64,000 nucleotides of DNA from Flavobacterium undicola (GCF_009909155.2 NZ_JAAAPM020000024.1:1-64000), one strand, 5' to 3'. Shown: positions 17,093 to 24,560, counted from the first letter of the stretch. Made by a program: numbers and translations. Notes: generated from the letters alone by a model not told the origin.

Positions 17093-17236
17093 TTACCGCA
17101 GAGAGCACAAAGATTTTCAGCTAAGAATGTGCTTCTAAAAGCACAAAGTTCGCAAAGCTAAGTCAATACAAAGCTTTGCGAACTTTACCTTTTTATAAAA
17201 GCTAAGGGTAAAAAAACTTAGCGTTCTCTGCGGTAA
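17093..17236. repeat. Nested intergenic palindrome (~144 bp)
   Basis: The outer arms TTACCGCAGAGA (17093-17104) and TCTCTGCGGTAA (17225-17236) are exact inverted copies. An inner pair, AAAGTTCGCAAAGCT (17145-17159) and AGCTTTGCGAACTTT (17172-17186), is also exact. The words 'GCACAAAG' and 'CGCAAAG' recur. No reading frame is present. It fills the 345-bp gap between lgt and the tRNA genes together with the terminators. Confidence 0.85.
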
Positions 17237-17271
17237 TTTTTTTTGAAATTTGGAATTTTATTAAAAACAAA

Positions 17272-17299
17272 AAACCACCTAATAAAAATTAGATGGTTT
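17272..17299 (-). terminator. Terminator after tRNA-Thr copy 1
   Basis: On the minus strand AAACCATCTAAT and ATTAGGTGGTTT form a 12-bp stem (one wobble) with loop TTTT, and a T-rich tail follows just after the tRNA 3' end. Confidence 0.8.
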
Positions 17300-17306
17300 G
17301 TTTTTG

Positions 17307-17380
17307 AGCCGGCGGAGGGACTCGAACCCACGACCTGCTGATTACAAATCAGCTGCTCTAGCCAACTGAGCTACGCTGGC
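17307..17380 (-). tRNA. tRNA-Thr (anticodon TGT), copy 1
   Basis: A 74-nt cloverleaf reads on the minus strand. The anticodon stem GCTGA/TCAGC encloses loop TTTGTAA, giving anticodon TGT. The T-loop is GGGTTCGAGTCCC and the D-loop contains AGTTGGCTAGAGC. The acceptor arms are GCCAGCG and CGCCGGC, so pair 4-69 is A-C rather than a Watson-Crick pair. No CCA is encoded. It is identical to the copy at 17455-17528. Confidence 0.95.
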
Positions 17381-17421
17381 GACTCAATGTTTTTTTGTAA
17401 TGAATTTGTCAACTCAAATAA

Positions 17422-17450
17422 AAAACCATCTAAATGATATAGATGGTTTT
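17422..17450 (-). terminator. Hairpin after tRNA-Thr copy 2
   Basis: AAAACCATCTA and TAGATGGTTTT form an 11-bp stem with a 7-base loop between the two tRNA genes. On the minus strand it is followed by a short T/A tract. It may stop transcription or mark the processing boundary between the tRNAs. Confidence 0.6.
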
Positions 17451-17454
17451 TTTG

Positions 17455-17528
17455 AGCCGGCGGAGGGACTCGAACCCACGACCTGCTGATTACAAATCAG
17501 CTGCTCTAGCCAACTGAGCTACGCTGGC
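17455..17528 (-). tRNA. tRNA-Thr (anticodon TGT), copy 2
   Basis: Same 74 bases as 17307-17380, including the A-C mismatch in the acceptor stem. It lies first behind the promoter at 17544-17573. The two copies are separated by 74 bp that contain a hairpin, which suggests a recent tandem duplication of a tRNA-plus-hairpin unit. Confidence 0.95.
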
Positions 17529-17543
17529 GACTCATTACGAGTG

Positions 17544-17573
17544 CAAATATAAGTCTGTATTTTGTTATTCCAA
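17544..17573 (-). promoter_or_regulatory. tRNA-Thr promoter
   Basis: On the minus strand TTG (17571-17573), a 19-bp spacer and TATATTTG (17544-17551) give a full Bacteroidota promoter ending 15 bp before the mature 5' end of tRNA copy 2. Confidence 0.8.
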
Positions 17574-17606
17574 AATAAATTCAAACTTTTTTCACCCTTT
17601 TTTTAA

Positions 17607-17873
17607 CTACAAATTGTTGATTTTAGCAATCAATTGATTTGCAGTTTGTTCCAATTCTACATTTATCTGTTTGAAATGTGCTTTCTTGTTTTCAACATTT
17701 TTAGCGTTCACTTTAACGATTAAAGTGTCAAAAGCTGCAATAGCTTCGTCAATTAATGCATTCGTTTCTTCAGTAGGTTTTCCTGTTGTAGAAATTTCAA
17801 ACAAGTAAACTGCTTCAATAATATCTCCTAAAACATAGTTGATGTCTTTCTTTAAATTCTTAACGTTTGCCAT
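17607..17873 (-). CDS. Small conserved helical protein, function unknown
   Basis: This 88-residue, cysteine-free, probably all-helical protein begins MANVKNLKKDINYVLGDIIEAV and has a second half rich in Asn, Lys and Glu (NKKAHFKQINVELEQTANQL). There is no signal peptide or membrane segment. I recognise it only as the kind of small conserved protein common in Flavobacteria and know of no assigned function. A TACTTTTG -7 box lies 27 bp before the ATG. It appears monocistronic, between manA and the tRNA genes. Confidence 0.75.
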   Translation of the reverse strand: MANVKNLKKDINYVLGDIIEAVYLFEISTTGKPTEETNALIDEAIAAFDTLIVKVNAKNVENKKAHFKQINVELEQTANQLIAKINNL

Positions 17874-17899
17874 TTTTATTTAATTTTAATTTGCGTCTG

Positions 17900-17907
17900 C
17901 AAAAGTA
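17900..17907 (-). promoter_or_regulatory. Candidate -7 box of the 88-residue protein gene
   Basis: The minus strand reads TACTTTTG, matching TAnnTTTG, 27 bp upstream of the ATG at 17873. No -33 TTG is evident. Confidence 0.5.
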
Positions 17908-17929
17908 CACATAAACTTTCTATTAGCTA

Positions 17930-18895
17930 CTATGAAATGTAAATTTCTAAAATAGAAGCTTTTCCACTCAAAACAAAAGCGTCAATTGCTGCAGGAATTA
18001 ACACTGTATCTCCTTTTTTGTAATTGTATTTTTCGCCATTATAACCCAATTCAAAACTTCCCTCAACACACATATAAACCGTAAAAGTTTCTGCTGATTT
18101 TTTAATCGAAACTTCTCCATCCAAAGGAACAAAATTAGTTGTAAAATAAGGACAATCAACAACCGCATTCGATTGATTTACTTCTTTTCTATATTCTTTG
18201 TAAGTATCAACCTTTTCATAATTAATAGCATCCAAAGCTTGATCAATATGCAATTCTCTTCCATTCCCTTGAGCATCTACTCTATCAAAATCATAAATAC
18301 GATAGGTAATATCAGAAGTTTGCTGAATTTCGGCAACTACCAAACCAGCCCCAATAGCATGAACAGTTCCTGTTTCCAGAAAAAACACATCACCCGATTT
18401 CACTTTCACATCATCAAGAATAGAAAGCAAGGTTTTATTCTTTAGATTTTCAACATACTCATTAGCATTCGATTTTTCTTTGAAACCTACAATAATACGA
18501 GCATCGGTATCCGCTTGCATAATGTACCACATTTCTGTTTTCCCAAAAGAATTATGGCGTTCTTTAGCCAAAGCATCATTTGGATGCACTTGTATCGATA
18601 AATCTTCGCGAGCATCCAGATATTTAAAAAGCAAAGGAAATTGCTTTCCGAATTGCTTGTAAACTGCTGTTCCTAAAATTTCGTTTGGAGCCTCATCGAT
18701 AATTTCCATCAACGAACGTCCTTTTAATTCTCCATTCGCGACAACACTGACATCTCCTTCAACAGTAGACAACTCCCAACTTTCTCCAGTTGTAGACGAT
18801 TCAATCGACTTGCCTAAAACTGTTTTTAATTTTTCCCCACCCCAAATTCGCTCTTTCAAAATAGGCGTAAACTGCAATGGATATATATTTTTCAT
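17930..18895 (-). CDS. manA: Mannose-6-phosphate isomerase, class I
   Basis: This ~321-residue zinc enzyme interconverts mannose-6-P and fructose-6-P, feeding GDP-mannose and nonulosonate precursors. Features: ILKERIWGGEKLKTVLGK, the zinc motif LSIQVHPND, FLETGTVHAIGAG, and a C-terminal cupin end GDTVLIPAAIDAFVL. The reading frame stays open to 18943, but the family N-terminus (MKNIYPLQFTPILKERIWGG) starts at the ATG at 18895. A full promoter lies just upstream of that ATG, which supports this start. Confidence 0.92.
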   Translation of the reverse strand: MKNIYPLQFTPILKERIWGGEKLKTVLGKSIESSTTGESWELSTVEGDVSVVANGELKGRSLMEIIDEAPNEILGTAVYKQFGKQFPLLFKYLDAREDLSIQVHPNDALAKERHNSFGKTEMWYIMQADTDARIIVGFKEKSNANEYVENLKNKTLLSILDDVKVKSGDVFFLETGTVHAIGAGLVVAEIQQTSDITYRIYDFDRVDAQGNGRELHIDQALDAINYEKVDTYKEYRKEVNQSNAVVDCPYFTTNFVPLDGEVSIKKSAETFTVYMCVEGSFELGYNGEKYNYKKGDTVLIPAAIDAFVLSGKASILEIYIS

Positions 18896-18921
18896 CATTT
18901 TTATATTTTTTTTATTCGAAA

Positions 18922-18953
18922 CAAATGTAATTATAGCACCCATTTTAACACAA
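18922..18953 (-). promoter_or_regulatory. manA promoter
   Basis: Minus strand: TTG (18951-18953), a 21-bp spacer, TACATTTG (18922-18929), then the ATG 27 bp further on. It matches the Bacteroidota consensus and shows manA is transcribed separately from bcp. Confidence 0.75.
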
Positions 18954-18977
18954 GTACTATTCCATCATTTATATAGA

Positions 18978-19427
18978 TTATTTAGTCAATTTTTCAATCA
19001 TTTTAGAAACATGCTTCATGCCTTGCAAACTATCAAATACCATTTGAATTACACCTTGCTTGTCCACAAGATAAGTCACTCTACCCGGAAGCAAACCTAA
19101 AAAACTTGACGGCACACCAAAAAGCTTTCGAATTGCGTTATCCGAATCAGATAATAAAATAAAAGGTAAGTTGTATTTTTTAGCAAATTCTTGATGTGAA
19201 TCAACATCATCCGAACTAATTCCGACAACCTCAACACCCAAATTCAAAAAAACATCGTAGTTATCACGAAAACCACAAGCTTGAGCTGTACATTGCGAAG
19301 TATCGTCTTTTGGATAAAAATAAATAATAGCACCTTTTTTACCAATTATAGATTCGCTGTCAAAAAGATTTCCAGCAGCATCTGTGGCGGTAAATTTCGG
19401 AATTACATCTCCTGCTTTCAACGCCAT
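18978..19427 (-). CDS. bcp: Thioredoxin-dependent thiol peroxidase (PrxQ/Bcp)
   Basis: This 149-residue peroxiredoxin reduces hydroperoxides. The active-site segment is YFYPKDDTSQCTAQACGFRD, with the peroxidatic Cys followed five residues later by the resolving Cys, as in atypical 2-Cys PrxQ. The usual TPGC is TSQC here. VVGISSDDVDSHQEFAKKYNLPFILLSD and the C-terminal TYLVDKQGVI are typical. Its ATG overlaps the stop of the upstream PTPS/QueD gene by one base, so the two are co-transcribed. Confidence 0.93.
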   Translation of the reverse strand: MALKAGDVIPKFTATDAAGNLFDSESIIGKKGAIIYFYPKDDTSQCTAQACGFRDNYDVFLNLGVEVVGISSDDVDSHQEFAKKYNLPFILLSDSDNAIRKLFGVPSSFLGLLPGRVTYLVDKQGVIQMVFDSLQGMKHVSKMIEKLTK

Positions 19428-19837
19428 TATTCTCCTTTATAGGTTACAAAATTACGTGGCGTTTCATAGAGCACCACTTCTAAATCAAATTTAGATGCAA
19501 TACGTTTTCTGATTTTGTTCCAAATTACCACCACAATATTCTCGGCAGTTGGATTCAGATTTTCAAATTCAGCTACATCCAAATTCAAATTTTTATGATC
19601 AAAAGCATCTTCCACTTCTTCCTTAATAATATCCGCCAAAATTTTAGCATCTATCACATAACCTGTTTCAGGATCAATTGCTCCGGTCACACTTACAATT
19701 AACTCATAATTATGCCCATGAAAATTAGGATTATTGCACTTACCAAAAACGGCATCATTTTGTTCAAAAGTCCAATCTTTGCGATGCAAACGATGAGCTG
19801 CATTAAAATGTGCTTTTCTACTTATTGTTACTCTCAT
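19427..19837 (-). CDS. queD: 6-pyruvoyl-tetrahydropterin synthase / 6-carboxytetrahydropterin synthase (QueD) family
   Basis: This 136-residue zinc enzyme acts on dihydroneopterin triphosphate, the folE product. Zinc histidines are in FNAAHRL and FHGHNYEL, the catalytic Cys in FGKCNNPN, and the Glu in TAENIVVVIW. The GKCNNPN-HGHNY block is close to that of the biopterin-type PTPS, while bacterial members usually serve queuosine synthesis. The exact product is therefore uncertain. It is followed by bcp with a 1-nt overlap and preceded at 30 bp by idi. Confidence 0.85.
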   Translation of the reverse strand: MRVTISRKAHFNAAHRLHRKDWTFEQNDAVFGKCNNPNFHGHNYELIVSVTGAIDPETGYVIDAKILADIIKEEVEDAFDHKNLNLDVAEFENLNPTAENIVVVIWNKIRKRIASKFDLEVVLYETPRNFVTYKGE

Positions 19838-19867
19838 AGTGCAATTTTAAATTCAAAAATTAGCTTT

Positions 19868-20395
19868 TTATAGTTTATGCGCTTCTAAATAATGATAAAA
19901 TTCGTCAAAAATAATCCTAAACCATACCGTATAATTATCCGGATTCACTTGAATATCTTCTTTTACAGATTCAATTTCCATCCATTTCCAAGACTCTACT
20001 TCTTCAGGATTAATCAATGGATCTTCATTAAAATACCCAATCATCACATGATCTAATTCATGCTCCGTTAAACCATTATCAAAAGGTGCTTTGTAAATAA
20101 AATGAAACAATTCTTTTAATTCCGTTTGAAAACCCATTTCTTCCATTAATCTTCTGTTCCCTGCTTGAAGATTTGTTTCACCTTCACGCTGATGACTACA
20201 ACAAGTATTGGTCCACAACATTGGAGAATGGTATTTATGATGTGCCCTTTGTTGCAACATCAATTGGTTTTTATTGTTTAACACAAAAACCGAAAAGGCA
20301 CGGTGTAATACCGCTTTTTCATGAGCTTCCAGTTTAGGCATCAACCCTATTTGCTCATCATTTTCATTAACTAGTATTACGTTTTCTTCTATCAT
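19868..20395 (-). CDS. idi: Isopentenyl-diphosphate delta-isomerase, type 1
   Basis: This 175-residue Nudix-fold enzyme converts IPP to DMAPP. Landmarks: VFVLNNKNQLMLQQRA, the active-site Cys in LWTNTCCSHQREGE, the Nudix region GNRRLMEEMGF and the acidic ELDHVMIGYF motif. The ATG at 20395 gives the expected N-terminus. It heads a probable idi-queD-bcp unit. Confidence 0.95.
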   Translation of the reverse strand: MIEENVILVNENDEQIGLMPKLEAHEKAVLHRAFSVFVLNNKNQLMLQQRAHHKYHSPMLWTNTCCSHQREGETNLQAGNRRLMEEMGFQTELKELFHFIYKAPFDNGLTEHELDHVMIGYFNEDPLINPEEVESWKWMEIESVKEDIQVNPDNYTVWFRIIFDEFYHYLEAHKL

Positions 20396-20412
20396 AATTT
20401 TTTATAGCTAGA

Positions 20413-20420
20413 CAAAAATA
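20413..20420 (-). promoter_or_regulatory. Candidate -7 box of idi
   Basis: The minus strand reads TATTTTTG, 17 bp before the idi ATG, giving a very short leader. No -33 TTG was found. Apart from this, the 325-bp gap 20396-20720 shows nothing I can name. Confidence 0.4.
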
Positions 20421-20720
20421 CAAAAAAGATAAGGAAACAGTACCCCTTTAACGTTCTCTTTCGAATTATAAACCAAAAGCGATGATGACGGTAAAAAGAC
20501 ACAAAAAACTTCCATTTATATATTACAACTACCAAATATATTGGTCTTGTAAAACCAAAAACCAACATAAATCGTAAATACAATTAATTAAACAAATTAT
20601 AAATAGCTGTTAAATTGTAAACGGAGCAAGATTAAAAATTCCATTTGACAACTATCTTTGTGTTTATCAAAAGATTACTTAGCAGCATCAAATTATTAAA
20701 ACAACTAAAAAAGCTTACCA

Positions 20721-21299
20721 ATGAAAACGAATTCTTTTATTAATTTGCTCTTTTTATTACCTCTATTCATTATCACCGCTTGCGGACAAAATAAACAATA
20801 CAAAGAGATAGAAAAAATAACAGCCGATAATAAAATTAGCAAACCTGGAAATCCATATTACTCCAACACCGATACCACAAAACTAAAAATAAGTGATGCT
20901 GAGTGGAAAAAAGTACTTCCTGAAGATGTTTATCTGGTCATGCGAAAAGCCGAAACCGAAACCGCTTTTACAGGAAAATATTGGAACACCGATGAAAAAG
21001 GAACCTATTATTGCACCGCCTGTGGCAATCTATTATTCCGTTCTACCGCTAAATTCTCTAGCAGCTGTGGCTGGCCAAGTTTTTTTGAACAAGAAAATAA
21101 AAAAAGTGTGGTTTACAGAAACGATTTGTCGTACAATATGGAACGTATCGAAGCGCTTTGCGGAAGATGCGGCGGACACCTCGGTCATCTTTTTGACGAT
21201 GGCCCTCCTCCAACAGGGAAAAGATACTGCATGAATTCTATTTCACTTGATTTTATTCCTGATAGCAAACAACCACAAAATAATACTACTCAAAAATAA
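20721..21299 (+). CDS. msrB: Peptide-methionine (R)-S-oxide reductase, lipoprotein
   Basis: This 192-residue protein has a lipoprotein signal (INLLFLLPLFIITACGQ, lipobox ITAC) and then a full MsrB domain: YYCTACGNLLF and CGRCGGHLGHLFDDG with the four zinc cysteines, SSCGWPSFF, and the catalytic Cys in KRYCMNSISLDF. It repairs methionine-R-sulfoxide outside the cytoplasm. msrA follows after 4 bp, so the two exported reductases form an operon. Confidence 0.95.
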   Translation: MKTNSFINLLFLLPLFIITACGQNKQYKEIEKITADNKISKPGNPYYSNTDTTKLKISDAEWKKVLPEDVYLVMRKAETETAFTGKYWNTDEKGTYYCTACGNLLFRSTAKFSSSCGWPSFFEQENKKSVVYRNDLSYNMERIEALCGRCGGHLGHLFDDGPPPTGKRYCMNSISLDFIPDSKQPQNNTTQK

Positions 21300-21303
21300 C
21301 ATT

Positions 21304-21918
21304 ATGAAAAAGTCATTTCTAATAATTCTCTTTCTCTCACTAAGCATGATGGGGCAAAACAATCCTAAAAAAAGCAATTCTAACCTGGAAACCATAACTC
21401 TTGGAGGCGGTTGCTATTGGTGTATTGAGGCTATTTTCGAAAATCTTGTTGGAGTAAAAAAAGTAGTTTCTGGATTTTCTGGAGGAAAAGTAGCCAATCC
21501 AAGTTACGAAGCCGTTTGTACCGGAAAAACTGGTCATGCCGAAGTAGTACAAATCACTTTCGACAAAAACGTTACAAATTTAGAAGAAATCCTGAAAGTA
21601 TTTTTCACCGTTCATGATCCAACTACGTTAAATCGTCAAGGAACTGATGTAGGTACGCAATACCGTTCTGTAATTTTCTACAATAACGAAACGCAAAGAA
21701 AAATAGCTCAAGATATCATTAACGATTTAAACAAAGCCAAAGCCTATAGCGATCCAATTGTTACTATAGTAGAACCTTTTAAAAACTTTTATGATGCCGA
21801 AGATTACCATCAGGATTATTACGAATACAATAAAAACAAACCGTATTGTAGAATGGTAATCCAACCCAAATTAGAAAAATTTGAAAAGGTTTTTAAAGAC
21901 CGTTTGAAAAAGAAGTAA
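21304..21918 (+). CDS. msrA: Peptide-methionine (S)-S-oxide reductase, exported
   Basis: About 204 residues from the ATG at 21304. A signal peptide (MKKSFLIILFLSLSMMGQ) precedes the MsrA domain: LGGGCYWCIEAIFENLVGV with the catalytic GCYWC, EVVQITFDKN, FFTVHDPTTLNRQGTDVGTQYRS and DYHQDYY. An upstream in-frame start inside msrB is possible but would hide the signal peptide. It repairs methionine-S-sulfoxide, complementing MsrB. Confidence 0.95.
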   Translation: MKKSFLIILFLSLSMMGQNNPKKSNSNLETITLGGGCYWCIEAIFENLVGVKKVVSGFSGGKVANPSYEAVCTGKTGHAEVVQITFDKNVTNLEEILKVFFTVHDPTTLNRQGTDVGTQYRSVIFYNNETQRKIAQDIINDLNKAKAYSDPIVTIVEPFKNFYDAEDYHQDYYEYNKNKPYCRMVIQPKLEKFEKVFKDRLKKK

Positions 21919-21921
21919 TAG

Positions 21922-22051
21922 ACACAAATTACACGAATTAACACAAATTCTAAGCACTTTAAATTACTCGAACTCCATCTGCCTTTGGCAGATTCGTGGA
22001 ATTAAAATTAAGCCTTTTTGTGTAAATCAGTGTAATTCGTGTAAAAAACAC
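21922..22051. repeat. Composite intergenic palindrome between msrA and the FAD dehydrogenase gene
   Basis: The left arm (21922-21949, ACACAAATTACACGAATT and onward) and the right arm (22015-22051, complement TTTACACGAATTACACTG and onward) are inverted relatives. Between them ATCTGCC-TTT-GGCAGAT (21977-21993) is a perfect small hairpin. No coding frame is present. It resembles the interspersed palindromes elsewhere in the window. Confidence 0.75.
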
Positions 22052-22067
22052 AAGTCTTTAATACTAG

Positions 22068-22100
22068 AAAACCTCGAATTAACTTATGATTCGAGGTTTT
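22068..22100. terminator. Bidirectional terminator overlapping a stop codon
   Basis: AAAACCTCGAAT and ATTCGAGGTTTT form a 12-bp perfect stem with a 9-base loop; a T-run follows on the plus strand. The half at 22089-22100 lies inside the last codons of the FAD dehydrogenase gene and the stop codon is in the loop, so the hairpin serves both converging genes. Confidence 0.85.
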
Positions 22101-23659
22101 TTATTTAGGGCTTCACCAATCATCAAAGCACATTTTTCACCATCAATTGCAGCTGATATAATTCCACCTGCATAACCTGCTCCTTCACCACAAGGATACA
22201 ATCCTTTTATTTGTAAATGTTCTAATGTAATCCCGTCTCTAGGAATTCGCACTGGCGATGATGTTCTGGATTCAGGTGCGTGAAGAACAGCTTCATTAGT
22301 CATATAGCCACGCATGGATTTCCCAAATGCAGTAAAACCTTCCCGTAATATTTGGGTTAAAAATCTAGGAAAAACCTGCCCTAACTCAACCGAAGTCGTT
22401 CCAGGAACATAAGAGGTCTTAGGAATATCTGTAGAAACTTTCGACTGCGTAAAATCAATCATTTTTTGAGCAGGTACTTTTTGGGTTCCGCCCGCCAAAT
22501 GCCACGCTTTTTGTTCGATGCTTTTTTGAAATTCCATTCCCGCCAAAGCTCCAAATTTTGCAAAAGGTTTAAAATCTTCTAATTTCAATTCGATTACAAT
22601 TCCTGAATTGGCGGTAGCCTGATCTCTTTTAGAAGGAGACCAACCATTTGTCACCACTTCTCCCGGACTTGTAGCACAAGGAGCAATCACACCTCCCGGG
22701 CACATACAAAAAGAATACATTCCTCTTCCTCCCACCTGCTTCACAATACTATAAGGTGCTGGCGGCAATAATTCGCCACGATAATCACAGCTATATTGAA
22801 TACTATCAATTAATGATTGTGGATGTTCGGCTCTAACGCCTAAAGCAAAAGGTTTTGCCTCTATAAATATTTTTTTTCGATCTAATAATTCAAAAATATC
22901 TCGCGCCGAATGTCCAGTAGCCAAAATCAATTTGTTAGCAAGAATTCGATCTCCGTTTTGAGTTACGATTCCTTCAATTTCATTGTTTTTCACTAAAATA
23001 TCTGTTACTCTGGTTTCAAATAAAACCTGACCACCACATTCTTTGATTTTCTCACGAATATCTTCGATAATCTTTGGCAATTTATTAGTTCCAATATGTG
23101 GATGTGCATCTACCAAAATATCCGGAGTTGCTCCAAAAGCCACCAACAATTCTAAAATCCGATTGACATCGCCTCTTTTCTTAGAACGGGTGTATAATTT
23201 TCCATCAGAATAGGTTCCTGCTCCACCTTCACCAAAACAATAATTAGAATCCTTATCAACAATATGATCCCGATTGATGGCTTTCAAATCACGACGACGG
23301 CCACGAACGTCTTTTCCACGTTCGACAACTATTGGTTTCAAACCCAATTCTATCAATTGCAAAGCTGCAAAAAGCCCCGCAGGACCAGCTCCAACAACAA
23401 TTACTTCCTGGGCATTTTGCACATTAGGATAATCAGGAAGTTCTAGTAGATTTTCCTGAAAGGGTTCCTCTTTTAAATAAATAAGTACTTTCAGATTGAT
23501 TTTTATCGCTTTTTGACGTGCATCAACAGAACGTTTTAAAATACTAACATGCTGGATTTCTTCTGGAGCCACTTTTATCTGTTTTGACAAATAATCTTTA
23601 AGCAACAATTCATTTGCGGCTATTTCTGGCGTTACCTGAAGTAAAAGTTCTTTTGGCAT
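22079..23659 (-). CDS. NAD(P)/FAD-dependent oxidoreductase (COG2509-type)
   Basis: This 526-residue protein has a ~95-residue N-terminal domain, then the FAD-binding motif EVIVVGAGPAGLFAALQLI and VVERGKDVRGRRRD. Further blocks are FGEGGAGTYSDGKLYTR, the ATG motif LILATGHSARDIF, and the C-terminal GLYPCGEGAGYAGGIISAA. This set defines the uncharacterised FAD-dependent dehydrogenases of COG2509. The substrate is unknown. It is monocistronic and convergent with msrBA. Confidence 0.85.
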   Translation of the reverse strand: MPKELLLQVTPEIAANELLLKDYLSKQIKVAPEEIQHVSILKRSVDARQKAIKINLKVLIYLKEEPFQENLLELPDYPNVQNAQEVIVVGAGPAGLFAALQLIELGLKPIVVERGKDVRGRRRDLKAINRDHIVDKDSNYCFGEGGAGTYSDGKLYTRSKKRGDVNRILELLVAFGATPDILVDAHPHIGTNKLPKIIEDIREKIKECGGQVLFETRVTDILVKNNEIEGIVTQNGDRILANKLILATGHSARDIFELLDRKKIFIEAKPFALGVRAEHPQSLIDSIQYSCDYRGELLPPAPYSIVKQVGGRGMYSFCMCPGGVIAPCATSPGEVVTNGWSPSKRDQATANSGIVIELKLEDFKPFAKFGALAGMEFQKSIEQKAWHLAGGTQKVPAQKMIDFTQSKVSTDIPKTSYVPGTTSVELGQVFPRFLTQILREGFTAFGKSMRGYMTNEAVLHAPESRTSSPVRIPRDGITLEHLQIKGLYPCGEGAGYAGGIISAAIDGEKCALMIGEALNKKPRIIS

Positions 23660-23861
23660 GGTATCTTATTTATGCTATTAGCTTTTCTTTTTATCAAAAG
23701 AAGTTGCAAAAATAACACTTTGAACCGAAATTAAATCAATTAGGAATTTTATCTAGTTCTAAATCTCATTTTGCCACATCGAAAAGCTTCGAAACAAAAC
23801 AAGATTTATCGACTTCACGAACATTAAAATTTATATTAAAAAAGAAAAATTAGACTATCAA

Positions 23862-24103
23862 TTTTCTTTTTTGCTTGATCAAAAAAGAAACAAAAAAATA
23901 TTCATACGTTCTTATTGTTTTTTGGTATTCATGAATCTTCGATTTCAAGTCTTACACTTCCTCGTCGGTCAAATTAGTTTTCGAATACTAAAAGAAAATA
24001 ACTCTCCGCCGCGGCGGATCAAACAGATTTTCTTTTTACGTATTCTTCAAACATTTGACACTCGACTGCGGAAGTTAAGGACAGTTTAATCTCAAAACAA
24101 CAG
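23862..24103. repeat. Dispersed ~190-240-bp repeat R1, copy 1
   Basis: One of three copies in this window (also 32740 and 43556), all in the same orientation. Shared blocks: a hairpin CTTTTTTG-CTTGAT-CAAAAAAG, the core CACTTCCTCGTCGGTCAAAT, the perfect palindrome TCCGCCGCGGCGGA, and a tail TTTGACACTCGACTG followed by GGAAGTTAAGGAC. This copy has an extra ~45 bp after the first hairpin. It sits in the divergent gap between the FAD dehydrogenase gene and the 79-residue protein gene and takes up most of that 600 bp. Frames differ between copies, so it is not coding. Confidence 0.9.
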
Positions 24104-24220
24104 TGTTTTAATTTTCTATTCAAAAATAAATATCATTTTATATTGCTTTTTGGACTAAAAATTATGCCTCGAAGCGAAATTAGTTCCTTAATATAAAATC
24201 CATTTTCAAAATAGACTTTG

Positions 24221-24228
24221 TACCTTTG
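24221..24228 (+). promoter_or_regulatory. -7 box of the 79-residue protein gene
   Basis: TACCTTTG matches TAnnTTTG and lies 28 bp before the ATG at 24257. No TTG occurs at the -33 distance. Confidence 0.5.
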
Positions 24229-24256
24229 CTTCTTTGAAACTTTGCACCTAAAAAAA

Positions 24257-24496
24257 ATGTCTAGAAAAATAAAATTGATTTGGGATTTCCGCGGACCTAC
24301 AGCTGCAAAAACGGCTGAACATCACGAAATTCATCTAAAAGAATATATTGCTATTGAAAAATTCCCAATTAACATCACTGGATTTGAAGTACAAGGCGAA
24401 ATGCAAGCGATAGCCTTTATGGTAGTTACCGATGAAAATATGATTCAGGTACGAGATGCTTTGAAACCGCATCGTGGAGAAATCTATCAGAATTAA
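24257..24496 (+). CDS. Small conserved protein, function unknown
   Basis: This 79-residue protein starts MSRKIKLIWDFRGPTAAKTA and has an alternating beta/alpha look (HHEIHLKEYIAIEKFP, MQAIAFMVVTDENMIQV). It has no cysteines, no signal peptide and no membrane segment. Two adjacent His residues (EHHEIHL) near residue 24 could bind metal. I recognise the pattern as conserved in Bacteroidota but not a function. The ATG at 24257 was chosen over an earlier non-ATG start because the promoter's start point lies just upstream of it. Confidence 0.75.
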   Translation: MSRKIKLIWDFRGPTAAKTAEHHEIHLKEYIAIEKFPINITGFEVQGEMQAIAFMVVTDENMIQVRDALKPHRGEIYQN

Positions 24497-24520
24497 GATT
24501 TCAGAACGCAGAAATAAAAA

Positions 24521-24560
24521 AGATTTCAGATTAATTGTTTACAACATTAATCTGAAATCT
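24521..24560. terminator. Bidirectional terminator-like nested hairpin
   Basis: AGATTTCAGATTAAT and ATTAATCTGAAATCT form a perfect 15-bp stem. A second, outer pair (24496-24512 and 24572-24588, two mismatches in 17) encloses it and overlaps both stop codons of the converging genes. No long T-run follows, so termination activity is inferred from position. Confidence 0.6.

Noticed and set aside
17093..17236. CRISPR array
   Set aside because: The repeats are inverted, not direct, with no regular spacers and no cas genes in the window.
20392..20583. Open frame of 63 residues upstream of idi on the minus strand
   Set aside because: It overlaps the idi start and its -7 box, has a random aromatic-rich composition and no recognisable domain.
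20653..20660. TATCTTTG as the msrB promoter -7 box
   Set aside because: It matches the consensus, but there is no -33 element at a sensible distance and it is 60 bp from the start. It was left out as unproven.
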